The position numbers were made by a program, and so were the translations under genes. The notes beneath the pieces are model-generated. The model saw only the letters and a list, made by a program, of their open reading frames with translations, searched no databases and had not been told where the DNA came from. Positions 22,764 to 32,535 of a stretch of 42,914 nucleotides of DNA are shown here, in pieces. This DNA is from Bdellovibrionales bacterium (GTDB taxonomy: Bacteria; Bdellovibrionota; Bdellovibrionia; Bdellovibrionales; JAGQZY01). The DNA lies in contig JAGQZY010000014.1 in NCBI GenBank assembly GCA_020435205.1, forward strand, positions 1 to 42,914, given 5' to 3'. Within the stretch, counting starts at the first letter, position 1. Every line of letters starts with the position of its first letter.

Positions 22764-24260
22764 TTACCTCATTCCTATTCGGCGGCCCCAAAGCTTCCAG
22801 GGGTTCATTTCGTCAAACTTCCTCTCTGCGGGTTGCTTTTCTCGATCTTTGTAGGCGGTGAGGGCTGCAGAAATCAAAAAAACGCGATCATCAACAAAAC
22901 GGAAAAGGTCAGGTGTTTCAATTTTGAGATCTTTGTCACAAAACTGTGTGGTGTATTCTCCTGAGAGAAATTTCTTGTGATTAAGAATCGATTTGTGAAG
23001 AACAATGTTGGATTTTACACCCGTTAATGTGAACTCAGTCAGGGCTCTGTGCATTCTTTGTACGGCTTCCTCACGGGTTTTTCCCCATGTAATAAGTTTG
23101 GCAATCATGGGATCGTAGTAAATGGGTACTTCATAGCCAGAGAACACATAGGTGTCTACGCGCACTCTTGGTCCAGCGGGTGGACGAAAGCGGCGGATTT
23201 TACCCGGTGAGGGAATAAAAGTTTCAGGATCTTCAGCGCAAATACGGCACTCGATGGCGTGGCCAAGGATTTTGATATCATCTTGCTCCCAGCTTAAGGT
23301 TTCACCAGCAGCGACACGGATCTGTTCACGAACAAGATCAACACCTGTGACCGCCTCTGTTACGGGATGTTCCACCTGTAGGCGAGTGTTCATCTCCATG
23401 AAGAAGAATTCTTTTGTATTATTATCGAAGATAAATTCAAAAGTCCCGGCGCCAATATAGTTAATCGATTGAGCTGCTTTCACGGCCACTCGACCCATCT
23501 CTTGTCGAACTTCGTCGGGAACGGAGGGGCTTGGACACTCTTCAATGATCTTTTGGTGGCGACGTTGAATGGAACATTCGCGTTCAAATAGATGAACCAC
23601 ATTGCCATGGGTATCAGCAAAAATTTGAATTTCAATGTGCTTTGGACTGGTGATGAATCGCTCCATGTAGACGATATCATTTTTAAAGTAGTTCATCCCT
23701 TCGGATCGTGCCGCACGATAAGCACTTTCCAGATCTTTGGGATCATGAACTACGCGCATGCCTTTACCACCGCCGCCAGCAGTGGCCTTAATCATCACTG
23801 GGTAACCAATCTTTTCAGCAACTTTATGGGCCTCTTCAACAGTGTTGACAGGGCCGCCACTGCCAGGAACTGTGGGAACTTTAGCCTTGTTCATCAACGC
23901 AATCGCTGAAAGTTTGTCGCCCATGCTAATAATATTCTCTGGTGATGGGCCAATAAAAACAAAGCCGGCGTCTTTAACAGCTCTAGCAAAGTCGGCATTT
24001 TCGCTCATAAAGCCGTAGCCGGGGTGGATTGCATCCACTCCAGCGTGTTTAGCGACACTCAGGATTTTTTTGTCATCGAGATAGGATTGGTTACTGGGTG
24101 GCGGCCCAATCTCAAAGGCCTCGTCCGCTAACAACACATGTTGGCTGTATCGGTCAGCCTCACTATAAACAGCGACAGATCGAATGCCCATGTCTCTACA
24201 GGCACGAATCACTCGAACGGCAATTTCTCCACGATTGGCAATGAGGACTTTTTTAAACAT
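22764..24260 (-). CDS. accC: Biotin carboxylase subunit of acyl-CoA carboxylase
   Basis: Carboxylates biotin using ATP and bicarbonate. 498 residues. The N-terminus KVLIANRGEIAVRVIRACR and IHPGYGFMSENADF are diagnostic. The ATP-grasp has the loop TAGGGGKGMRV, the KHIEIQIFAD segment, and EMNTRLQVEHPVTE, where the Glu and Arg are catalytic. It is about 50 residues longer than E. coli AccC; the extra C-terminus resembles the start of the inter-domain region of propionyl-CoA or methylcrotonyl-CoA carboxylase alpha chains. Placed with a PccB-like beta subunit, it more probably serves an acyl-CoA carboxylase than only fatty-acid synthesis. The symbol is by family. Confidence 0.93.
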   Translation of the reverse strand: MFKKVLIANRGEIAVRVIRACRDMGIRSVAVYSEADRYSQHVLLADEAFEIGPPPSNQSYLDDKKILSVAKHAGVDAIHPGYGFMSENADFARAVKDAGFVFIGPSPENIISMGDKLSAIALMNKAKVPTVPGSGGPVNTVEEAHKVAEKIGYPVMIKATAGGGGKGMRVVHDPKDLESAYRAARSEGMNYFKNDIVYMERFITSPKHIEIQIFADTHGNVVHLFERECSIQRRHQKIIEECPSPSVPDEVRQEMGRVAVKAAQSINYIGAGTFEFIFDNNTKEFFFMEMNTRLQVEHPVTEAVTGVDLVREQIRVAAGETLSWEQDDIKILGHAIECRICAEDPETFIPSPGKIRRFRPPAGPRVRVDTYVFSGYEVPIYYDPMIAKLITWGKTREEAVQRMHRALTEFTLTGVKSNIVLHKSILNHKKFLSGEYTTQFCDKDLKIETPDLFRFVDDRVFLISAALTAYKDREKQPAERKFDEMNPWKLWGRRIGMR

Positions 24261-24272
24261 AGCTTCCTTCCC

Positions 24273-25826
24273 TTAAAGTGGAATGTTTCCGTGTTTTTTG
24301 CTGGGATTTGTATCGCGCTTATTTTCTAACATCTCTAGAGATTCACATATGCGGCGCCTGGTTAGGGATGGTTCAATCACTTCATCAATGTAGCCAAGTT
24401 CAGCAGCAATATAGGGGTTGTTGAATTTGTCTTCGTACTCTTTCGTGAGTTTTGAGCGTTCAGCATCCGTATCACTGGCTTTATTTAAAGCTTCACGGAA
24501 AATAATATTCACAGCACCTTCGGCGCCCATCACCGCAATTTCAGCAGAGGGGTAAGCCAAGTTAACATCGCCGCGTAAGTGTTTAGAGGACATCACGCAA
24601 TAGGCACCCCCGTAATCTTTGCGGGTGATCACAGTCACTTTTGGAACCGTGGCTTCCGCGTAAGCGTAAAGAAGCTTAGCCCCATGGGTGATGATACCAT
24701 TCCATTCTTGGTCTGTGCCAGGCAAGAAGCCGGGAACATCAACAAAAGTGACGATGGGAATATTGAAGGCGTCGCAAAAGCGAATAAAGCGAGCGGCTTT
24801 TTTACTGGCATCAATGTTCAAACACCCAGCCAGAACTTGAGGTTGGTTAGCCACAATTCCTACGGGACGGCCATTGAAGCGCGCAAACCCAACCACGACA
24901 TTGGGAGCATAATTTTGGTGAATTTCTAAAAAGTAGCTTTCATCCACAACTTTCTTAACAAGTTCCTTCATGTCGTAAGGTTTTTTGGCATTATCAGGAA
25001 GAAACGTATTAAGCTCCTCAACGAGACGAAGGGGATCATCCTTGGTCTGTACCTTGGGGGGATCATCCATGTTGTTGCCAGGAAGAAAGTTTAAAAGTTC
25101 ACGAATCATCAAAAGACAGTGTTTATCATCTTCAGCAGCAAAGTGAGCCACACCCGATTTAGTGGCATGGGTTCCAGCCCCACCGAGTTCTTCTTTAGTC
25201 ACTTCTTCATGGGTTACAGTTTTAATCACGTCTGGGCCAGTGACGAACATGTAACTGGTGTCTTTCACCATAAAAACAAAATCAGTAATGGATGGCGAGT
25301 AAACAGCCCCACCAGCGCTTGGTCCCATAATCGCAGAAATCTGTGGAACCACACCTGAAGCCATCACGTTATTAAGGAAAATATCAGCGTATCCGCCGAG
25401 TGCTTCCACGCCCTCTTGAATGCGGGCGCCACCGGAGTCGTTGATGCCAATGATTGGCGCCCCATTTTTCATGGCGAGCTCTTGAATTTTTAAGATTTTA
25501 TTAGCTTGGGTGCGCGACATACTCCCGCCAAAGACAGTAAAGTCCTGGCTATAGACATAGACGAATTTGCCGTTAATACGCCCCCACCCAGTAATGACGC
25601 CATCACCATCAATGGTTTTATCGGCCATTCCAAAATTTTGGCAGCGATGGGTTACAAAGCGATCCAATTCAACAAAAGAACCAGGATCTAACAAAGTCTG
25701 CAAACGTTCGCGAGCCGTCAGTCGACTGCCCTGCTTGTGCTTTTTGACGCGTTCTTCGCCACCACCTTGGAAGGCCTTTTGATTTCTTTGCTCTAACAAA
25801 TTCATTTTTTCTTGATTTAAATCCAT
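24273..25826 (-). CDS. pccB: Acyl-CoA (propionyl-CoA-type) carboxylase beta subunit
   Basis: Transfers the carboxyl group from biotin to an acyl-CoA. 517 residues, full length for the PccB/MccB type. N-terminal [17 protein letters not shown] is typical. Other visible motifs are [33 protein letters not shown], the acyl-CoA pocket segments [23 protein letters not shown] and [18 protein letters not shown], and the oxyanion-type Gly-Ala-Glu-Gly-Ala near the end. Substrate choice (propionyl, acetyl or branched-chain) cannot be fixed by eye. It lies 12 bases after asnS and 12 before accC, so it is mid-operon. Confidence 0.92.
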   Translation of the reverse strand: MDLNQEKMNLLEQRNQKAFQGGGEERVKKHKQGSRLTARERLQTLLDPGSFVELDRFVTHRCQNFGMADKTIDGDGVITGWGRINGKFVYVYSQDFTVFGGSMSRTQANKILKIQELAMKNGAPIIGINDSGGARIQEGVEALGGYADIFLNNVMASGVVPQISAIMGPSAGGAVYSPSITDFVFMVKDTSYMFVTGPDVIKTVTHEEVTKEELGGAGTHATKSGVAHFAAEDDKHCLLMIRELLNFLPGNNMDDPPKVQTKDDPLRLVEELNTFLPDNAKKPYDMKELVKKVVDESYFLEIHQNYAPNVVVGFARFNGRPVGIVANQPQVLAGCLNIDASKKAARFIRFCDAFNIPIVTFVDVPGFLPGTDQEWNGIITHGAKLLYAYAEATVPKVTVITRKDYGGAYCVMSSKHLRGDVNLAYPSAEIAVMGAEGAVNIIFREALNKASDTDAERSKLTKEYEDKFNNPYIAAELGYIDEVIEPSLTRRRICESLEMLENKRDTNPSKKHGNIPL

Positions 25827-25838
25827 AGTCTCACCTTT

Positions 25839-27128
25839 TTAGGGATGGAGTCGTCCATACAAACGAGGAAAGGGGATTGTTTCCCGCACATGGGGAAGCC
25901 CACATATCCAAGCCACTGTTCTTTCTATACCAAGTCCAAATCCAGCATGGGGAAAGCTTCCGTACTTTCGCAAATCGCGATACCAGGAAAAATCCTCCAT
26001 GTTGAGATCATGCTCTTTAATTTTCTTTTCTAAAATTTCTAAATTGTCTTCGCGCTGGCCGCCGCCAATGATCTCGCCGTAGCCTTCCGTCGCCAAGAGA
26101 TCACAACTCAAACTGTAAGTTTTATCTTCGGGTTCCTCTTTCATATAAAAAGCTTTAATCGCTGTTGGAAAGTGGTGCACGAAAACAGGTCTATCGAACT
26201 GACTACTAATGATCGTTTCATCAGTGCCCCCAAAATCATCGCCAACCACAAATTCTTTATTTTCTTTGAGGATAATTTCTGTGGCTTCTTTGTAATGAAG
26301 GCGGGGAAAGGGGGCTTTGATGCATTCAAGTTTTGAAGTGTCGCGCTCAAGGGCTTTAAGCTCTTGTTGCCTGTTCGTGAGCACTCTTTGCACAATGTAC
26401 TCAACAAACTGCTCAGCAAGCTCCATGTTGTCATAAAGATCATTAAAGGCGACCTCGGGCTCGACCATCCAAAACTCAATGAGGTGACGCCGAGTTTTGG
26501 ATTTTTCAGCGCGAAAGGTGGGACCAAAACAATAGACTTTGCCAAAAGCGGCCGCTGTGGCCTCCATATAAAGTTGGCCACTTTGAGAAAGGAAGGCCTT
26601 ATCATCAAAATACTGTGTGGAAAAAAGTGTAGATGTGCCTTCGCAAGCATTGGGCGTAAAAATGGGAGCATCGGTGCAAGTGAAGCCCCGCCCGTCAAAA
26701 AAGGAGCGGATAGCCGCAATGATCTCAGAGCGAACTCGAATGGCAGCATGTTGTTTTTTTGAGCGCAACCAGAGGTGACGATGGTTCATTAAAAAATCAA
26801 CCCCGTGCTCCTTAGGAGTGATGGGATAATCAATGGAGTCCGACAAAATTTCAAAAGATCTGGCGGATAATTCATAGCCACCAGGACTTCTTGGCTCTTC
26901 TTTCACGACACCAGTCACTTTGACACAGGCCTCTTGGTTGAGGCTGGTAAAGTTCTCAAAGGCTTGCTCGTCGCAATCTCCTTGAAAAAAGATACACTGG
27001 CAAATGCCAGTTCCATCCCTAAGGAGGAGGAACTTAATTTTTTTAGATCCCCGAGTGTTGTAAACCCAACCCTTGAGCTCAACGGTTTCACCTACGAATT
27101 TGTGGAGGTCTTCAATAAAATAGCGCAC
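25839..27128 (-). CDS. asnS: Asparaginyl-tRNA synthetase
   Basis: Class IIb synthetase that charges tRNA-Asn. 429 residues from a GTG at 27128, which has AAGGAG 6 bases upstream; a longer TTG start (27161) is less likely. The N-terminal OB-fold anticodon-binding domain ([16 protein letters not shown]) is followed by a class II core with [23 protein letters not shown] (motif 2) and [15 protein letters not shown] (motif 3). The closing RETIPFPR marks AsnS rather than AspS. Direct charging implies no need for the Asp-tRNA-Asn amidotransferase route. It leads a probable operon with the carboxylase genes. Confidence 0.96.
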   Translation of the reverse strand: MRYFIEDLHKFVGETVELKGWVYNTRGSKKIKFLLLRDGTGICQCIFFQGDCDEQAFENFTSLNQEACVKVTGVVKEEPRSPGGYELSARSFEILSDSIDYPITPKEHGVDFLMNHRHLWLRSKKQHAAIRVRSEIIAAIRSFFDGRGFTCTDAPIFTPNACEGTSTLFSTQYFDDKAFLSQSGQLYMEATAAAFGKVYCFGPTFRAEKSKTRRHLIEFWMVEPEVAFNDLYDNMELAEQFVEYIVQRVLTNRQQELKALERDTSKLECIKAPFPRLHYKEATEIILKENKEFVVGDDFGGTDETIISSQFDRPVFVHHFPTAIKAFYMKEEPEDKTYSLSCDLLATEGYGEIIGGGQREDNLEILEKKIKEHDLNMEDFSWYRDLRKYGSFPHAGFGLGIERTVAWICGLPHVRETIPFPRLYGRLHP

Positions 27129-27249
27129 CCATCGCTCCTTGCTTTTTGCAATGGGGCACAATAACGATGGTTATATATAGAAAGCAAGCTTCACAAAGCC
27201 CAAATTAAGCGGCGTATAATGTCTGCAATGCTAAGCAGATAGCGGTCTT

Positions 27250-28491
27250 TTAGGGGGTGCTTGAGAGTTGGCTGAGCGCCCCCTCGACATTCAGCATTCC
27301 CCGGGTTTTCACCGGATAAGGGCCAGCTTGAATACCCTGTAAGAGGGCTTGTTTGATCTCGACAAATGACGCGCCGGGCTTATGGGCCCATAGAAGGGCG
27401 GCCGCAGCCGTTACAAAGGGGGCCGCCATGCTTGTACCATCTAAACTCTGGAACCCATCGCGGGATCCATCTTTCACATCGTAGTCAGGAGGAAAGGTAC
27501 TAATGATATTAGCGCCAGGAGCCACCAAGTCTACTAAGCTTCCGTAGTTTGAGAAGTCAGCGGTTTTAAAATCATAGGTTGCTGCTCCTACGGAAACCAT
27601 ATTGCTGATCACAAAGCCAGCGGGGTACTCGGGGTAAACACTCAAATCGTTACCTTCATTTCCGGCAGCGGCTACAAACAAAATATTTTTTTGTGCAAGG
27701 GCCTCAATTTCGTTTTTCAAAGCCGAGGAGCAGCTGCTTCCACCCCAACTGGCATTGATGACTTTGGCTCCACGTTGTCCCGCATAGCGAAGAGCGCGAA
27801 TGGCACTATCCACGGAGCCGGCACCAGAAGCCGTAATGAAGTTCAAGGGAAGTATTTTTGCTTTGGGTGCGACACCCTTAACCACGCCAAGTTCGTGTCT
27901 TGCGGCGATGATTCCTGCCACATGGGTTCCGTGGCCAGAGTTGTCATACATTTCACCACTGTCGTCAGCAAAATTGTAGCCATTGATGTCGTCAATCAAA
28001 CCATTGTTATCATCGTCGATGCCATTGGCGATTTCATTTTCGTTAACGGCAATCGCTCCTTGGAACTGGGGATGGGTAATATCCAGTCCGGAGTCCACAA
28101 CAGCAACAATAATGGCTTCATCATCACTGGTTTTGCCCCAACCACTAGCGGCTTGAATGGCATCAACACCCCAGTTGATTTGCCCACCGTAACCAAGTGG
28201 TGCGACTTCAACACCATGGCTCACCAAAATTTTGTAATGAGGTTCAGCGAACTCAATGGCCTCTTTGTTTTGCTCGAGAAACTCCTCAATGAAGCTTTCA
28301 TCATCGGAAAAATTTTCTATGGTGACGTCACCATTTTTCCATTGAACCAAATATTCGCCGGGGCGGGCTTGGTCATCACATTGGGGTTGCGAAGATCTTT
28401 TGAATTGGTCGCTACCAACACGTTTATTGCCTTGGCAATTTGCAGTAATAATAAGAACAAAAACCAACCCCAAAAGTTTTCTAACATCCAT
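27250..28491 (-). CDS. Lipoprotein subtilisin-like serine protease
   Basis: 413 residues from the ATG at 28491 (GGAG upstream). The lipoprotein signal ends IITANC, so the enzyme is probably anchored in the envelope. A short propeptide-like segment (residues ~45-95, GEYLVQWKNG and AIEFAEPHY) precedes an S8 catalytic domain with the full triad: Asp in VVDSGLDITHP, His in SGHGTHVAGIIA and Ser in GTSMAAPFV, plus the oxyanion Asn in AAGNEGND. A calcium-type loop, NGIDDDNNGLIDD, lies between Asp and His. It may degrade prey or envelope proteins, which is inference from lifestyle. An 88-base gap separates it from asnS. Confidence 0.93.
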   Translation of the reverse strand: MDVRKLLGLVFVLIITANCQGNKRVGSDQFKRSSQPQCDDQARPGEYLVQWKNGDVTIENFSDDESFIEEFLEQNKEAIEFAEPHYKILVSHGVEVAPLGYGGQINWGVDAIQAASGWGKTSDDEAIIVAVVDSGLDITHPQFQGAIAVNENEIANGIDDDNNGLIDDINGYNFADDSGEMYDNSGHGTHVAGIIAARHELGVVKGVAPKAKILPLNFITASGAGSVDSAIRALRYAGQRGAKVINASWGGSSCSSALKNEIEALAQKNILFVAAAGNEGNDLSVYPEYPAGFVISNMVSVGAATYDFKTADFSNYGSLVDLVAPGANIISTFPPDYDVKDGSRDGFQSLDGTSMAAPFVTAAAALLWAHKPGASFVEIKQALLQGIQAGPYPVKTRGMLNVEGALSQLSSTP

Positions 28492-28621
28492 GTTAGCTCC
28501 CAACCAACGCATCCATGCGCCGTCTTATTATTGTAATAGGAATGGAAAAATGAGGAGAGTCCAGCTATTGCCAGCAGCAAGGGATGGCCTTGAAAAGAGG
28601 GCCAGTGGGTGATTTCAGGGC

Positions 28622-29455
28622 TTAGGGCTTGTCTGCTAGTTCCGTGGAAAGAAAGCGATCAAAAAAATCACAAAACTGTTTTTCAACAGAGTTGGCGATC
28701 TCGGTAACCTCATCATGAGTGAGTTTGGTTGTGTGAATTCCGGCTGCGGGATTTGTTACACAGCTCATGGCACAAACGCGAAGCCCCAAATGATTAGCAG
28801 CAATAGCTTCGGGAACAGTGCTCATTCCAACAGCTTTACCACCAATGGTCTGTAAAAAGCGAACTTCGGCAGGGGTTTCATAAGTCGGGCCACTGACTCC
28901 GCAATACACTCCTTGCCAATGAGGAATATCTAAGTCTTTTAAAGTTTTAATCATCCCGGCAGTGAGCTTGCGGTCATAGGCTTCCGTCATGTCTGGAAAG
29001 CGTGGCCCTAAGTTTTTAATGTTGGGGCCCATGAGGGGATTGTTCCCCATAAGGTTGATGTGATCTTCGATCACCATGAAATCCCCGGGAGTCATTTTAG
29101 GGTCCAAGCCACCGGCGGAGTTGGTAAGAATGGCAATTTCAATTCCAAGCATAGCTAGGGTGCGAATGGGGTAAACCACAGCATCCATTTTGTGGCCCTC
29201 ATAATAGTGAACTCGGCCTTGCAAGATGGCTAAAGGAATCCCATGCCATTCTCCTAAGATGAGTCGACCTTTATGTCCTTCTACAGATGGAGTGGGAAAG
29301 TTCGGCAAATCTTCATAAGGAATCTCCTTTTCAATTTGCACATACTTCACCAAAGCCCCAAGGCCAGAGCCCAATATGATGCCCACCCTTGGCTTGAGCT
29401 GGGACAGAGATCGAATATAGTGGGTCGTCTCTTGTAGACGTTCTATGACATCCAA
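28622..29455 (-). CDS. Purine nucleoside phosphorylase
   Basis: Splits purine nucleosides with phosphate, giving base and (deoxy)ribose-1-phosphate. 277 residues, of the trimeric type I family: phosphate-site GIILGSGLG, HYYEGH, ILTNSAGGLDP, the CGVSGPTYETPAE block, VGMSTVPEAIAANH, and VTNPAAGI with the base-binding Asn. AAAGGAG precedes the ATG. It lies 81 bases after the pyrimidine nucleoside phosphorylase, forming a nucleoside-salvage pair. Confidence 0.95.
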   Translation of the reverse strand: MDVIERLQETTHYIRSLSQLKPRVGIILGSGLGALVKYVQIEKEIPYEDLPNFPTPSVEGHKGRLILGEWHGIPLAILQGRVHYYEGHKMDAVVYPIRTLAMLGIEIAILTNSAGGLDPKMTPGDFMVIEDHINLMGNNPLMGPNIKNLGPRFPDMTEAYDRKLTAGMIKTLKDLDIPHWQGVYCGVSGPTYETPAEVRFLQTIGGKAVGMSTVPEAIAANHLGLRVCAMSCVTNPAAGIHTTKLTHDEVTEIANSVEKQFCDFFDRFLSTELADKP

Positions 29456-29536
29456 ACGGGCTCCTTTATACTTAATTATTTCCCAAGCCCAAGGACCTGT
29501 CCAGCCCTAGTTTGGGGCCAAAACCATGACAGAATC

Positions 29537-30841
29537 TTAAATCTCTTCGATGATCAGAGGTTCGTGGACGGGGATGTGATCAGAAATTTGGTAACAGGAG
29601 TCTAATAGAGAAGAGGCTCCATCCGCAGAGGAAGAAGACTTTCCATAAATAGAAAACAGAGGTTCGCCAGAGGTCACTTTGTCTCCAATTTTTTTGTGTA
29701 AACGCAAGCCCGCCGTCGGCTCGATGATGTCAGAAATCACTCGCCTTCCAGCGCCAAGGGCTATAGCAGCCAGTCCGACATTTTCAGTTTGAATTTGGTG
29801 CAGATAGCCCGTGCGAGAGGCGGTAATTGTTGTCAGTAGAGATGAATGGGGGAGTTTATCTAAATCTCCACCCTGGGCCTCACAAACTTGGTAAAACTTT
29901 TCATAAGCCTTTCCCGAAGTAAGGGCGCTAATAACTTCTTGCTCTGCATGTTCAAAACTCAAACCCTTTGCCATAGAAACCATTTGTGCAGCAATTTTAA
30001 CACTCAGTTCTTGAGTGTCGGAAAAATCTTTCAAGCAAAAGTCTTCATCAAGGTCTTTTTGTTGTAAGATGGATAGGCACTCTTTAACCTCAAGAGCATT
30101 TCCGATATAAGTGCCGAGAGGTTGATTCATGTTGGTGATAAAGGCTTTAACATTGAGACCTTTGCCACTGCCAATAGAAATTAAACCCTTGGCTAGGGCT
30201 CGAGCGTTCTCCAGTGTTTTCATGAAAGCACCACTTCCCATTTTAACATCAAGAACCAAATTTTTTGCGCCTTCGGCAATTTTTTTACTCAAAATGCTCG
30301 CACAAATCAGCGGAAGAGACTCAACAGTTCCCGTGACATCCCTGAGAGCATATATTTTTTTATCGGCAGGACAAATATCTTTGGTTTGACCGATAAAACA
30401 TAGGCCAATGTCTTCCACTTGTTTTTTGAATGCATCCAGCGACATTTGAGTTTGAAATCCAGGAATGCTTTCCAATTTATCTAAAGTTCCACCCGTGTGG
30501 CCCAGCCCGCGGCCTGACATCATGGGGATAGCGACTCCACAAGCGGCCGCGAGGGGCGCAAGGATGAGGCTGGCTTTATCACCCACACCACCTGTGCTGT
30601 GTTTATCGACGGTCACAAGATTGTTTGAAAAAGAAACCGAGGCACCGGAATCAAGCATCACTTGCGTGAGATGAACGGCCTCTTTATCCGTCATTCCATT
30701 GAGAAAAATGGCCATTAAGAGCGCTGACATCTGGTAGTCAGGAATGGACCCTTCAGTGTAACCATCAACAAAAGATCGAATTTGGTCTAGACTAAGTTCT
30801 TGTCGATCTCTCTTCCATTTAATGGTTTCTGCGGCTCGCAT
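29537..30841 (-). CDS. Thymidine/pyrimidine-nucleoside phosphorylase
   Basis: Phosphorolysis of thymidine or of pyrimidine nucleosides. 434 residues from the ATG at 30841; 17 extra in-frame upstream residues look untranslated. The family signature is present: KHSTGGVGDKASLILAP, then SGRGLGHTGGTLDKLESIPGF, the Lys-rich LDVKMGSGAFM, and a C-terminal domain with GLRLHKKIGDKV. Whether it is DeoA or the broader Pdp type cannot be decided, so no symbol is given. It is divergent from a small membrane protein across a 93-base gap. Confidence 0.94.
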   Translation of the reverse strand: MRAAETIKWKRDRQELSLDQIRSFVDGYTEGSIPDYQMSALLMAIFLNGMTDKEAVHLTQVMLDSGASVSFSNNLVTVDKHSTGGVGDKASLILAPLAAACGVAIPMMSGRGLGHTGGTLDKLESIPGFQTQMSLDAFKKQVEDIGLCFIGQTKDICPADKKIYALRDVTGTVESLPLICASILSKKIAEGAKNLVLDVKMGSGAFMKTLENARALAKGLISIGSGKGLNVKAFITNMNQPLGTYIGNALEVKECLSILQQKDLDEDFCLKDFSDTQELSVKIAAQMVSMAKGLSFEHAEQEVISALTSGKAYEKFYQVCEAQGGDLDKLPHSSLLTTITASRTGYLHQIQTENVGLAAIALGAGRRVISDIIEPTAGLRLHKKIGDKVTSGEPLFSIYGKSSSSADGASSLLDSCYQISDHIPVHEPLIIEEI

Positions 30842-30934
30842 ATCCGGAATTCCTTTCGTCAAATCGAATACAGACCCAAGGCCCGACCTCAAGGTTTACT
30901 TGTCAAAAAGCTGGAAAACAACAATAATGTTTTT

Positions 30935-31339
30935 ATGTTAAGAGTTTGCATCCTTTGCCTGTTTTTATTTTCATCATCGTTGGCGATGGCTCAACAAAAT
31001 CCACCGCCAGCGGCGGGATCAACAAATGTCGTGGATGAATACGGCCCCAAACGGCAAATTGCTACCATTGTATATATGGGCCTGGGTGGCGCAGTGCTGG
31101 GCCTTTCGACGTTGAGCTTTTACGGAAGGCCTCAGGATAAGCTCACTAATATTTGGATCGGTTTTGGTGCGGGCGTTATTGTCGGCACCATTTGGATGAC
31201 TTACCAGGCTGCGACCAATCCCCAAGAATTTTATCGCGCTGATTTCACTGAGGATCGACCTTTGGTAGCCGACCTCTACGCTCAACAGATTCAAAGCCAA
31301 AGTGCGCCGGTTGGGCTCACCATGACCTGGAAGTTTTAA
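30935..31339 (+). CDS. Small exported or membrane protein
   Basis: 134 residues from the ATG at 30935. A signal peptide ends near LAMA-QQ. Two hydrophobic segments follow (about residues 47-66 and 79-98), separated by a short loop, and a polar tail ends with TMTWKF, compatible with an outer-membrane-type C-terminal aromatic, though that is weak. No family recognised. Its last 4 bases overlap the convergent pilT. Confidence 0.65.
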   Translation: MLRVCILCLFLFSSSLAMAQQNPPPAAGSTNVVDEYGPKRQIATIVYMGLGGAVLGLSTLSFYGRPQDKLTNIWIGFGAGVIVGTIWMTYQAATNPQEFYRADFTEDRPLVADLYAQQIQSQSAPVGLTMTWKF

Positions 31340-32457
31340 GACGTTTTTTTGAATGGCATTTGAAACTGTTTGCCCGTGGCCGGTGATACTGAACTGTCTG
31401 TGGGTGATCCGGCAGGTGTTTGGAATTTCTTTTTTTCCATATAGGGTTCTGCAGCTTCTTTGGTAATTAATCCGTCAACAAGTAACTGATTAACCGTGCT
31501 TTCCATAGTTTGCATACCTGCGCGCGATGAGGTTTGCATTGTAGATTTGATTTGGAAAGTCTTTCCTTCACGAATTAAATTTTGAATGGCATTGTTTGCC
31601 ATCATAATTTCAAGGGCGGCGACGCGACCACTGCCATCTGCTTTTTTAAAGAGGGCTTGTGAAACCACGGCTTTTAAGCTTTCAGATAGCATCACGCGAA
31701 CCTGGGACTGTTGTTCTTCAGGAAAAGAGTCAATAATACGATCCACAGTTTTTGCTGCACTCATGGTGTGTAAGGTTCCAAAAACCAAGTGACCCGTTTC
31801 TGCAGCTGTCATCGCCAGAGAAATGGTTTCTAAGTCGCGCATCTCACCAACGAGAATAACATCTGGATCTTCGCGAAGAGCGGCTTTCAAAGCTTTCGCA
31901 AAAGATTTTGTGTGATTGCTGACTTCTCTTTGGTTGATGATTGATCTTTGGTTTTCGTGGACGAACTCGATGGGATCTTCAACAGTTAAAATGTGGTAGT
32001 TGTATTCCTTATTAATAAAATCAACCATGGCCGCTAGAGTGGTCGACTTACCACTGCCCGTTGGACCGGTCACACACACCAAGCCTTTTTTCTCTTTGCA
32101 AATCGCGCGAACGGCCGGAGGCAAGTTGAGTTCTTGTAGGGTTTGAATTTTGCTAGGAATATAGCGAAAGACGGCTGCAATCCCTTTGCGTTGATTAAAG
32201 ATATTACAGCGAAAACGACCCACGTTTTCCAAAGAGTAGGAAAAATCGCACTCCCAATTATCTTCAAAATTTTTCCTTTGGTCAGGGGTCATGATTTCAT
32301 ATATAAGAGCGTGACATTCCTCATGGGTGAGGGGTCTATAGTTAAGTGGTTCAATATCACCGTGCACACGAAGGGCCGGTGGACTTCCCGACGTAAGGTG
32401 AAGGTCCGAGGCGTTGTTATTGACCATAATCTTAAATAGATCGTCGAGCTTTGCCAT
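31336..32457 (-). CDS. pilT: Type IV pilus retraction ATPase PilT
   Basis: Hexameric ATPase that retracts type IV pili, driving twitching motility and, in predatory bacteria, prey contact. 373 residues. N-terminal SDLHLTSGSPPALRVHG; Walker A GPTGSGKST near residue 130; Asp box ILTVEDPIEF; Walker B PDVILVGEMRDLET; His box GHLVFGTLHT. The C-terminal ~40 residues are a Pro/Ser-rich extension, beyond the part conserved in PilT, where the AIRNLIRE motif appears as AIQNLIRE. PilT and PilU are close relatives; AIQNLIRE favours PilT. Confidence 0.95.
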   Translation of the reverse strand: MAKLDDLFKIMVNNNASDLHLTSGSPPALRVHGDIEPLNYRPLTHEECHALIYEIMTPDQRKNFEDNWECDFSYSLENVGRFRCNIFNQRKGIAAVFRYIPSKIQTLQELNLPPAVRAICKEKKGLVCVTGPTGSGKSTTLAAMVDFINKEYNYHILTVEDPIEFVHENQRSIINQREVSNHTKSFAKALKAALREDPDVILVGEMRDLETISLAMTAAETGHLVFGTLHTMSAAKTVDRIIDSFPEEQQSQVRVMLSESLKAVVSQALFKKADGSGRVAALEIMMANNAIQNLIREGKTFQIKSTMQTSSRAGMQTMESTVNQLLVDGLITKEAAEPYMEKKKFQTPAGSPTDSSVSPATGKQFQMPFKKTS

Positions 32458-32535
32458 AATCCCTCTCTACAAATTGGGTTTCAATACACTTTCGGCAAAT
32501 TTCGCGATAATATTTAGGTGTTTGGATGAATTTTT

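Noticed and set aside
26141-26749. 202-codon frame on the same strand inside asnS
   Set aside because: A second frame of the synthetase; the main frame has all class II motifs.
27691-28536. 281-codon open frame on the plus strand across the subtilase gene
   Set aside because: Exactly antisense to a gene with a full catalytic triad. No ribosome-binding site, and the translation has no domain; it is a shadow of the protease codon pattern.
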